From Hyalella azteca (Eukaryota > Arthropoda > Malacostraca > Amphipoda > Hyalellidae): a stretch of 64,000 nt of DNA. The DNA lies in contig NW_025939256.1 of the NCBI RefSeq assembly GCF_000764305.2, positions 64,223-128,222 of the forward strand, written 5' to 3'. The notes beneath the pieces are model-generated. The model made no database searches. It was not told the origin of the DNA and saw only the letters and a list, made by a program, of their open reading frames with translations. Shown here one piece after another: positions 12,515 to 23,000 of this stretch (position 1 is its first letter; every line of letters starts with the position of its first letter). The translations under genes and the position numbers were made by a program.

Positions 12515-12867
12515 CATATAAGCAGATCCTTATCCTTGGCTAGGTCCCTCAAAAGACGGAAGTCACGAGGTTGAAAAACTGACGAGATAATTTGGTACGA
12601 TTTGAAACCGTAGAAGTGACGATACGCTAAGCTTTGAAGATGACCAAGAAATTCTGGGCGGTTAGAAGTGGCCACATTTTTCATGTCCATAGCAAGACGT
12701 TCAAATGCTAGAAAAATTTAATAGTCTAGTTTGAAAACAGGAAGACCAAACGCAAGCAAGAACTTATAGTACGAGGTTCAATATTGTAAAAACTGAAGTT
12801 GAAAACTTTCCCAGGATCACAGGGATTAGCGAGTTTTTGTGGTGAGTTTGGCTAGTGGTCATCCTGA

Positions 12868-13960
12868 AAGTTTCGGTCAAACGCGACGATACGTTTAGCG
12901 TGCGTATCGTCACTTCTACGGTTTCAAATCGTACCAAATTATCTCGTCAGTTTTTCAACCTCGTGACTTCCGTCTTTTGAGGGACCTAGCCAAGAATAAG
13001 GATCTGCTTATATGCAAGCCTGATAAAGGTCGCGGTGTGGTTCTGGTTGACCGTAACCGATACACCAGCAGTATGCTTGCTCTCATCTCCGATCCTTCGA
13101 AATTCGTGGAAATCACTAGCCCTATCTCTAAAACCTTTTTGAAAATTGAGGATCAAATTAATAACTTCATTCGTAAACTTAAAGATTCCTCCGCCTTTGC
13201 CTCTGAAGCTTTTTCTAACCTGCACGTTCCTGGTTAGTGTCCTGGCATATTGTACGGCCTTCCTAAAATTCATAAGCCTGATTTCGCTTCGAAATTTCAA
13301 TTCCGACCTATTTTTGCTGTGTATAACACTCCTAGCTTTAACATAGCTAAATTTTTAGTTCCCATTTTGAATTGTCTAACTACTAACTAGTTTACTGTTG
13401 ATAATACGTATTCTTTCGTCGACCGTTTGAAAGATTTTACCGATGTTCAGCACCTGACTATGGCTTCGTTCGATGTGGAAAATTTGTTCACTAATATTCC
13501 TCTTACAGAAACTATTGAAATCTGCCTCAACTCCTTGTTTAAGGATGCAAATGATCTGGTGATCGGTCTTAACCGCAGTCTTTTCAAAAAGATTCCGGAA
13601 TTATCAGTCATGAACTCTTTTTTCATTTTCGCTGGTAAACTTTATAAACAAGTTAATGGTTTAGGAATGGCTAACATTTTCACACTCGCTAACATTTTCA
13701 TGTGCTTTCATGAGGTTTCTTGGTTGGCCGATTGTCCCATTGATTTTTTTATAATATGTAGATATATTTATGATGCCTTTCTGATCTTCAAGGTCACCTC
13801 TCATGCGGGCCATTTCTTTGATTATCTAAACCTCAAACATCTTTCAATAAAATTCACTATGGAATTCGAATCCTACAATTGCTTGTCGTTTCTGGATTGC
13901 AAAATGACTAAGTCTGGCGGTCGTTTTCAGACTTCCGTACATCGCATTGTTACAAATAAT
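12868..13960 (+). pseudogene. Penelope-like element, second copy, opposite orientation, 3'-truncated
   Basis: This copy is closely related to the minus copy at 9985-12700 and lies head to head with it. Frames at 12977-13237 and 13427-13990 read the N-terminal part and then the RT core (SFDVENLFTNIPL, and YIYDAFLIF in place of the catalytic YVDD box). Reading stops at 13237, so the copy is dead. It ends soon after the motif FLDCKMTKSGGRFQTS, and the GIY-YIG part is missing. The catalytic box has lost one aspartate, another sign of decay. Confidence 0.85.
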
Positions 13961-16320
13961 TTCTATACGCTCTTTTGCTTTCACAGGTAACAAACAGCTC
14001 ACTTCTTTCTTTAAGAAAAAATTTTGAGTTTGTTGCGAAACATTTTAAAGCTTTTTGTGTACTTCCTCTACACGGCAACAGGGTTACATGCGAAAATTAA
14101 TATCTTACTTGAAATAAAATATTTTAATCTGAAGCTTATATGAAAATAATAATTATAATAAAGATTAATGCGATGAAAGCTGATGTAATATAAGTATTAT
14201 CAAAGTTCAGGTGGAATAAGTCTCGAGCAATACTGGGTTACTATTTAAACTGCCAGTGTTCAATACATAAATTTGCTTCACTCTTATTACGAACGATATA
14301 TCTATATTTTTTCAATATCAACGTTCTTCGATCTGCCTACCTTATCAATCAAACTAAATTCAGGATAAAATTCGGCTCTGCTGCTAGTTGAGACCAAGCT
14401 TGTTTAGTAACATTTGCTTCGATTTTAGTCGAAGTGACACAAATTAGAATATAATAAGATTAGAATACAAAAAGTAAATATATTTCTATACAAGTCGAGG
14501 TGTCACTAATTAGAAACGGACTCTGCCATCGAACGTTGGTAGCGGATTGGTAATATCTCTCGAAAGATTTACGAATAATCATTCAATATTGTATCTAATC
14601 GATTATTTTTATTCATAATATTAAAAAATGTTATAGAGTCAGACGGAACAGATACTGTGCACGAGCGTGGCTGCGCTCGTTGCTCTCAAAAACGAGAAGT
14701 GGGAGGAGCCTCAACCTGAGCACGACGCGCAGGTGTAGAGAAAAACGAAATGTTTCCTTTTTATTTTTCCGATACATACAAAGAGCTCATTTGTTTCTCT
14801 GTATTGACTAGATTTCTCATGAAGCAAGTGTTAGCATTATTGTGGAGAATAGGTGCCGAATATCGCCATTTGCAGCACATGAACAGAGTTACACGTGGCA
14901 CTAGGATCTTTGTGCGTTGTTTGTAAGATGGAACTTATGAATGTACCAATTTTAAAAATATATTTTCACTAATAATGAGTTTTTCCATTTTCACCATCTC
15001 TTAGCAGAAAAAGCGTTCATCGTGCTCGCCGTTATCACCGATCAATAAAATAGAAAGAATAATAAATAGAATAACAAAGAATAAAGAAAAGAAGAAAGAA
15101 AGAATAAATAGAATAACACATAACAAGATCATATTTTGATTAAGTCACGTGAAAGTTTCATTACAAGGGCATCGTACTGTTAATACGCACCTGTAAATAA
15201 TTTCTTTTCTAGTTTTTACTCGGAATAAGTAAGAACGTCTCCTCATTCTAGTAACATTAAAGAATCGAAGTCTACGTAAACTAACATAATAAATGTTAAT
15301 ATACGTCGACTTGCAGCGCACCTGTTTAACAGTCTGTACCACCCACCACTTGCCAGCCCTCAGGGTTCTTACCGACATTCGAGGTCTGATCAGTTTTATC
15401 GACAGTGCAGTTGAGTGCAGAGCTGACACGCTGCAGTGAATAGGTGAGAAACATTACTCCAGTGTTTACCTCACTAGGATTTTCTTCTGCAGCGTATATG
15501 AATGACATCTGAAAATATCGGAATAACTAAAGTTTACAGTAACAGCACCTGCACAATTATCTATAAAATATAATTTAGAATGAGTGAATATAAATGATTA
15601 TTTAGGTTGGCAGTATTAGCGCTTTTATAATCAATGGATTTAGATTTACCGCTAAAAATCAGCTGTTTAGTCAACTTAAGTTAAATTTGAAGGCGAAATA
15701 GTAGTAACCGGGCTCTGCATGTTTGGTTTCAGAGGATATTTACTGTATAGGAGGAGTAGGAGAAGGAAGATTTATGTGGGGCATTTCCTAATTGATAGAA
15801 GGAAAGCTCCCAAGTGAATTTGTTATCTGCGTGTCTAAATTTATCGTGATTAACATAAATAATTAAAGTGGCGATCAATGATTTTAGATGAAATTTTTAT
15901 GTTTCGAGGAATCAAGCGTAAAGTAATGAAATGTTTGTAACATACATTTTTTCACGTAGTTTGCAGTAGATACGAAGTATATGCATGAAGCTCGAATATA
16001 ACGCGGGCTAGAGATATTCGTACGCATTTCTATTCATGTACGCTTGCCCTGCACGCATATTAAATTAATGGTCATCAATATATTACGCAGTGTAGTTGAG
16101 ACCCCACTGTCCACGCGTGCCCAAGTGGGATGAGATCTCAGGCATTTGTGACTTGTATTTTGAGGTATTTAATAAGAGGGGACGAAGTTGCTGTTACGTT
16201 TAATGCAATTCATAAGTGACGACGTCGACGTCCAATAATTATCAATAAAAACGATCTTTGGACCGTGGTTGATTCTGAATCGAACCGTAATCTTACAATT
16301 CAGTTTAGAAAATAGAAGAA
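13961..16320. other. non-coding stretch holding one candidate exon
   Basis: AT-rich DNA. A purine-rich AGAAAGAATAAAT tract is at about 15048-15115. A direct repeat of about 20 bp around TCGAAGTGACACAAATTAGA is at 14430 and 14495. Only the minus-strand frame at 15373-15508 looks like possible coding sequence. Confidence 0.5.
15373..15508 (-). CDS. candidate internal exon of an unknown minus-strand gene
   Basis: On the minus strand the sequence TATTTTCAG ends at 15509, and a 136-bp open segment follows down to a donor GTAAGAAC that begins at 15372. Only one frame is open. It starts in phase 0, ends in phase 1 and gives about 45 residues starting MSFIYAAEENPSEVNTGVMF, with one cysteine. I recognise no domain and found no partner exon in the window. 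The good acceptor, donor and ordinary amino-acid composition in otherwise AT-rich DNA are the only support, so this may be chance. Confidence 0.35.
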
Positions 16321-16326
16321 AAGTTG

Positions 16327-16425
16327 CAATCAAAATCGTGTACAGAATTTTAAACAGGGATTGATGAATTATCTCCTGATTTTGTCTACCGACTGCAATT
16401 ATTATTTCGTCAGAGATAAAAGTAA
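16327..16425. repeat. dispersed module of about 100 bp, copy 2
   Basis: Second copy of the segment seen at 10304-10408, with the same orientation and a few deletions. It lies outside any recognisable element here. Confidence 0.6.
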
Positions 16426-16429
16426 TACA

Positions 16430-17017
16430 TAAGATCACGGATCAAGGGTGATTGAAGCCTAAGTCAATGAAGCGAAATTCCCTAAACTCTAATACATGAC
16501 ATGTTAGCCAAATATGTATATATATAAATAATTTATTTAACTATCGAATAATATATATGAATTTTCTGAGTTGAAACAACCTGCTTAAAAAACAAAAGAA
16601 ACTTATTCCTTATTCCCCTGCCGGTATTCCCTTGCACTGGATACTGGGCTCGACGAGCGGGGGTTTGCTCTTGTATCAAATGCTGAATGGTAGTTATTCT
16701 TTGCTTTAAATGACTTGCTATGCGGAGTTATGGTGCATTAAGTGCAGTTTAAAATGAATGGTCGTGATTTAAGTTCTGTGTTCTTGAGTTGAAATGTTCA
16801 TATGCATAAAATATTGTTCTCTGTGCGAAGAGATTTCTAATGTATTGGACACAGTGTGACCTAATCGATGATACGGTATTCTATCGAATTGAATGTTATC
16901 CCCTTCTTTCCCGCAGGACATTGTCCACGGAAATTGTGTACGCTGAAGTTGACGCGTGATTCGCCCTTTTCTTCTTCATCAACACCTCACGCTCCCCCGG
17001 ACCGCAACGCCGTAGCC
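16430..17017. other. upstream region of the lectin-domain gene
   Basis: AT-rich DNA that turns GC-richer at about 16910. A pyrimidine tract followed by CAG at 16916 could be an acceptor for a 5' untranslated exon, or transcription may begin here. I see no clear TATA box at a fitting distance. The last 100 bases before the ATG at 17018 are C-rich. Confidence 0.3.
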
Positions 17018-17062
17018 ATGAAAGTCGCGTCCAAAGCCTGCGCGGTGATCTTCCTCAGGCTG
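17018..17062 (+). CDS. lectin-domain gene, exon 1 (start codon and first half of signal peptide)
   Basis: The ATG sits in GTAGCCATGA and encodes MKVASKACAVIFLRL, with a lysine pair and then a hydrophobic core. The donor GTGGGT at 17063 leaves phase 0. Joined to exon 2, the hydrophobic core continues as IVAALTSA, which makes a complete signal peptide. That fit is the main reason for the assignment. Exon 3 also starts in phase 0, so a transcript that skips exon 2 would stay in frame. Confidence 0.65.
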
Positions 17063-20000
17063 GTGGGTGGCGGGGCAGGCTTACGAAATCGGGTGGGTGT
17101 TGCGGGGCAGGTTTAAGACATCGGGTTGGGGTTGCGAGGCAGGTTTAAGACATCGGGTGGGGGTTGCGGGGCAGGTTTAAGACATCGGGTGGGGGTTGCG
17201 GGGCAGGTTTAAGACATGAAATGAAAATTTTAGTTGATTTGAAAGTCTTTCCCAAATTTCTTTATTCTCACATCACCGCTAAAGAAGTTTATGAAGCCTG
17301 AAGCCTACTTTTATCAATGGAACAACAAATTATAGCGTTGGCATACACGATATTCCTCATATTATATTATTGGTGCATTTGTATAGCAGCGTTGTGCACA
17401 TCTCATCAGTTGAAGTCATCGATCATTTTGTAATTTTATATTTCAATTAATGAGGAAGAGACTGCTCGTCTCGTTCATGCTAACAGCGATTAGCCTAAAT
17501 TGTTACGGGGTCCTTTTCTAGAGTGATCTATTGTTGTGGAGCCCACTTCTTGATTGATATAATGCTGTAGAACATTATTCTGTAATAATGGTATTTTTGT
17601 GGAGCCTCTTTTATGTTGATCATATTGTTGCGAAGCCCTGTTCTAGAATGATCGTATTGTTGCCGAGCTCTCTTATAGAATGATCGTATTGTTGCTGAAT
17701 CCTTTCTGGAATAATCATTTTATTGCCGAGTCTTCTACTATAGAATAGAATAGAAGTGTCGGCATTGAAGAAATAGGCCCATGGCCTGTTGCCTTGCCGA
17801 TTCTTGAACTTTTCGTGACTTGATTCACAAGGGATCCGGCCTTTGGAACCCGATCTTTCCATAACTGACGATTGATTGAGATAGCTGCTGGACTTATTGC
17901 CTGCTCCGTAATTTGCTAGGCATTTTAAGACTGAACATATGATCCTGCATAGCTTCGTCTAGTCTGTTTTTGAAGATGTTCATACTCGGAGCATCAACGA
18001 TGCTATTATGGAGGCTGTTCCTCATGTCGGTGACTCGAAGCGAGAAGAAATGTTGTCGCATGGATGTGTTCCAACGCTGTGTTTTAGTTTATAGCCGTGG
18101 CCCCTGGTGTTGGTTCTTGTTTCAAATTCTAGTAATCCTTCTGGGACCTTCCGAAATAATCTCAATTTTGCTGAACTCTCTTGCGTAATGATCGTATTTT
18201 TCCTGAAGCCTCTTCCTTACTTATAATGTTGTAGAACCCTTCTCTAGAATAATCGTATATTCATGGAGCCCTGTTCTAGAATGAGCGTATTGTTGCAGAG
18301 CCCTCATCTAGAAGTTTATTCTAGAATCTAGATGATCTATTGATCTCTTCTGGAAGAATCTATTGTTGATCATCTATTGTTTTATTGTCAACATTGTTTA
18401 TGCTGATCATCTATTGGCTCTGAATGATCATCTATTATTTTAGCCTCTTCAAGAATGATGTGGAGACTTCTTCAAGAAAGATCATATTGTAGCGGAAACC
18501 TTTCTAGAATATGAAGTTGCCGAGCCTTTTTCTAGAATGAAATGTTCTGAAGTATTCTTCTAGAATGAAGGTAATGTTGTGGATCCCTCGTTTTGAATGC
18601 TCTAATTATTGATAAACCATTTTATAGTTTTATCGTATTGTTGTGAAGCCATTCTCTAGACTATATTGCAGTGAAACAAACTTCTAGGATGATATATGAT
18701 TACTGAGCCCTCGTCTTGTATGCTATATTGTCTTGGAGCGCTCTACCAGAATGACAATGTTGCTAAGCCCAATTCTAGAATGATTTATTTTTGTTGAGCC
18801 CTTAAAGGAATGCCATACGGTCTTAAAGACGTCTTTTAGAGTGATCGTATTGTTGAGGGCTCTTCTACAATGACTGTATTGTTTAGGAGCTCTCATCTAA
18901 TATGATTGCAGATTTTCATATCCCTCTACTAGAATGATCGTATTGTTGTGGAGACCTCTTCTAGAACGATCAAATTGTTGTCGAACACTCTTTTAGATTG
19001 AGCATATTATTGTAGAGTCCTCTCCAATATTGAGCATTTTCTTGGGGAGCACCCTTTTAGGATAATACACGACTGTTGAACCCTCTTTTGTTTAGAAAAA
19101 TCTTTTCGCATGATTGAAAAGTTGTGGAACTCTCGTTTAGAATAATCGTATTATTGAACAGACCTCTAGTCGAATGATCCGTTGTTGCTCATATTATTCC
19201 AAAATTATTTACTCTAGCAAAGTCCTTAACTGTAATTAGAGCCTTCTTTTGGAATACTCGTATTGTTGCGGTGCCTCGGCGCTGAGGCTCGGCTACCATG
19301 ATCCTAGCCGAGGTCACCTAGGCGACCTTGCATAGCCTACGGCTATACGTCAATGCAAATTTAAAAATTGGCCTAGAAATGCCGGTGGTTTCTCTGTATA
19401 TTCGTATTGCTCGTGAACAAAACAAAATCGAAAAAATTGTCACAAGCTAAACATCACCGTTGGGAGGTTATGTTTGTATATTCAAAGTTTAATTCAAATC
19501 TGTTCAGTAGCTTTGAAGAAATTTCTAGGTCACAGCAAATGTCGGCCGGAATTGCACGAATGAAGGTGAAATGGAAAAAAACTTTCACAAGCTAAACACC
19601 ACCGCTAGGTCCTGGTGAATGCGTGTACCAAGTTTCATTGAGCTGCGTTAATTAGTTTTGGGGATATTCTTTTGTCACTGAATTTGAAGGGGTCGCCTGC
19701 CGAAGATCACCACTGCCCTGGATGTAATGGACCATCATGATTCCTGCCTTCCGGAACGTAGCCGTCAACACTTCAAGCCGTCCGTATCTAGGCCGTGGGT
19801 CGAACTAGCCCTCGGTCGAACGGCCACTTGTCGAAGGACGATAAATGTTGGAACAGAACTATGCTATCTGAAACCTAACCTCAGATGCGGTGAACGTAAA
19901 ATTACGTAACTTAACTATGCCCGGAAGTCAGATTCGATCCGCGGCCTGGTGGTGCACGGCAGGTTCTATGCGAGGCCGGAGGAAGACAAAGCCGAGTTGT

Positions 20001-23000
20001 TCACGGCTGATTGGTGGATGTCCGGAGAGATCCAAGGCGTTCGATTCAGGGCTTATTGGTGCACAAAATTGGTGGTGCACGGCTGCGCTCCCATTTGAAG
20101 ATTGGCCGCGAGAAAGGCCAAGAGACCGACCGCGAGTGTATCGTATTGTTTAGAGCCATCCTCACGAATGATCGTATTGTTTAGAGCCCACTTCGCGAAT
20201 GATCATACATGTATAGTTTAGAGCCCTCTTCTAGAATGATCGTATTATTATGGAGCCTTTCCATATGATGTACAATGATCGAAAGGTCGTGGAGCCCTCG
20301 TCATGAATGATCGTATTGTTGCGGAACACTCTTCTAAAAGCATCGTATTTTAGCGAAGAATTTTTTGGATAATATATTGTTGTTAAATCCACTTCACAAT
20401 TGATGTATTGTTGCTTCGCCCTCTTCTATATTCATATATTGTTGTGAAATCTCTCTTCCTGAATTATCATATTGTGGTGGTGCCTTCTCCCAGAATGATA
20501 ATATTGGTGAGGAACCGTTTTCAAGAGTGATCGTGTTGTTGCGGGGCCATATTTTAGAATACTCGTATGTTGCTGAGCCCTCTTCTAGAATGATCTATAT
20601 TTTGATGGAACCCTTTTCTAGAAAATCTATAAAATATTATTGTTCATAAGCTTTACCTAGAATTATCAAATTGTTGTTGAGCTCGGTTCTAAAAGGTTTT
20701 TGTGTAACTCAACTCTCTTCCTGAACAAAAATTGTTGCTGAGCCCTATTCTAGAAATATCTAGGGTGCTGCACCATCTTCTAAAATTTATATTGTTGTTG
20801 AGTCCACTTCTAAAATGATTGTATTGTTGGGAGCTATTTTCCAGGGAAGGTAGAATAGAAAGAATGAATTACAAGGAGTAGTCAATTATTTTGCCACTTG
20901 TCAAGTGAATTTGTGATTTAAATCATGCGTTTCTCTGTTCCGCCTTGTTTTGTTCTACAGTGCCCTACAGAATGGTATTTCTGAATCACTATACATCATC
21001 TGCAGATGTCTTAGGACCTAATTGTAACCATATGTCTCTGATATCCATCTATTAGAGAAATGAGCCTGACTTTGTCCAAATCGTGATGCACTTTCTGTCC
21101 TTGTGAGAACTTGGTTCGGCTAATGAGCGTATCAGTGCTACGTCCTCTTCCTGCTAGTGCTTTGGGTTGGAAAGTGTGTCTCTAACTCTAATAATTGGAT
21201 TATAGATAAGACGGGTGAATGCAGGAGGATTTATAAAGTTGTACGCTAAATTACATATAATGATTAAGTGTTCGCCAAAGCTGAGATTATTATTGGAAAT
21301 TTTACGTAGCTTAATCCGATGCCCGCATTCATCTCTTCTCATGCATGAACTTTCGCGCGTGGTCAGTACAACTTGATGCGACTTCGGTTTTTGATATTAA
21401 TGGAACCAAGATGAGCACATAACTATGACTAAATTATCAGTGAGAGTTTAGAACGCTGGTTCGAATTGGCCGCATTGTCAATTTCTCTCATCAATGGCCA
21501 GCGTGTTGACGCGGCTGATTCAAGTCGGGCCATTCGACCTAAAACTTTGATTGTGTTGCAGGTCGTCGCAATGCTGACATAGACTTTGTCTTGCAGGTCG
21601 TCGCTGTGTTGACATAGACCTTGATTGTGCTGCAGATCGCCATTCCGCTGATGTAGCCTCGTATTATGTTGCAGGTCGTCGCATCGTTGACGCATATCTG
21701 ATTAATTCCAGGTCATCGTATAACTGAATTAACCATTGATTCTCTTTCAGATCGTCGCGGCGCTGACGTCGGCCGAGCAAGAAAGCAGAGCTGCCACTGG
21801 AATCCGTGATGTGAGTTCTAGCAGAGATTATCGGCCAACTCCAAATATGAAATGTGGGTAGAAAATGTGACTTTTCACAAACGCAATACCAATTTTATGA
21901 AGGATTATGGTAAGTCAGCCGGTAACCTCAGGATATAGAATATACTTAATATTTCCTTCTGATTACGTGTCTTGAATGATTGTATCTCGTGAATGAAATA
22001 ACTAAGAATGGTGAGTACACAAGAGACTACCGTTGCCAGCAATCGGTCTTTATAGTTACTGAAGGCATCAGAGGAGGCGCGGGAAGAACTCCCACAAAAA
22101 CGCGACTTGATAGTTCAAAATGAACAAACAGGGTCAACGAGAGAGCAAACGATATGGTAGATAGATCAGAGACGACGTTTCATCAGTTCAACATGTGTTG
22201 CCGCAATTAAGCAGACCGTATATTTCTGTCACTGTTAACCAATAGAATAATTGTTAGAATTTGTTCGTAGCGAAGAATTCTGTTCAGTAGTTGTAGCGTA
22301 AAGGATCGGCCTTGGAGGCAGCGACCATGAGGGCCGATGCTTACTTGGTATCTGCCAGACAGAAAAGCAACATCTCTCACAAATCTACACAAGGTACAGA
22401 TCTTGCCTCCTTTCTCTCATCGTAAGATGCATCTTTTCATTCAATCTCCAAAACTTCACAATCTGAACTGCAGCAAGTCTAAAAATTCACTACGGTTCAT
22501 CATAAGCATACCCTGTCAGACACAAAAAATTTGCGAACAATGCAGCATTCCACCCTAAACATAGTCCTCCACCAACAAGCTTGCAAAGTCAGGTCCACGA
22601 ACACAACACATCAACCGTGGCTCTTTAACTGACTCATATTTTCTCCAGACCTCATTGCAAGACAACACCGACAGTTTTAAAGCTTCAAATAATTGCACAA
22701 GGTCCTCCATTACACGACGGGCCGATTGTCCTGATCACGACTCCCATTATACCTCCCGACCTTTAAGCCAAACGAAACTTTTTCGCACGACAACTCGACC
22801 GAGAAGTGAGAAACAACACCGATGACGAAAAAACATGAAATTACGATTAAACAGACTTTGTTACACATACAGGACGTCGTTAAAAGCTAACAATACACCC
22901 ACTTTATCTAAATAGTTACCACAGACACCACAATAGCTCAACGCATACTTACAAATGAAATTTACATATACAATACAAAAATCACCCCATTACAATGCGA

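Larger units (their letters stand above)
9985..12700 (-). pseudogene. Penelope-like element, reverse transcriptase plus GIY-YIG endonuclease, decayed copy
   Basis: Reading from 12700 down, fragments in different frames match the order of a Penelope-like polyprotein. The N-terminal part is at 12484-12690. The early reverse-transcriptase part is at 11550-11789. The RT motif SFDVENLFTNIPLT is at 11189-11398. The catalytic box YVDDTFLIF is at 10938-11147, FLDCKITKSGGRFQTS at 10734-10928, and the linker at 10404-10682. The GIY-YIG motif with AYVGMTSR..F..R..EH is at about 10190-10310. Such proteins prime reverse transcription at chromosomal nicks. At least five frame changes and stops make this copy dead. 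A hAT-like element splits it at 11817-12514, and a 100-bp foreign module lies between RT and endonuclease. Confidence 0.85.
17510..20840. repeat. degenerate satellite with a unit of about 33 bp, interrupted twice
   Basis: Dozens of diverged units of the form GAGCCCTCTTCTAGAATGAT plus CGTATTGTTGCG follow one another over 3.3 kb in intron 1. Unit length varies from about 30 to 45 bp by small indels. A CR1-like LINE end (about 17735-18165) and an unknown 0.87-kb segment (about 19270-20135) interrupt the array. After both, the units resume. Confidence 0.8.
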
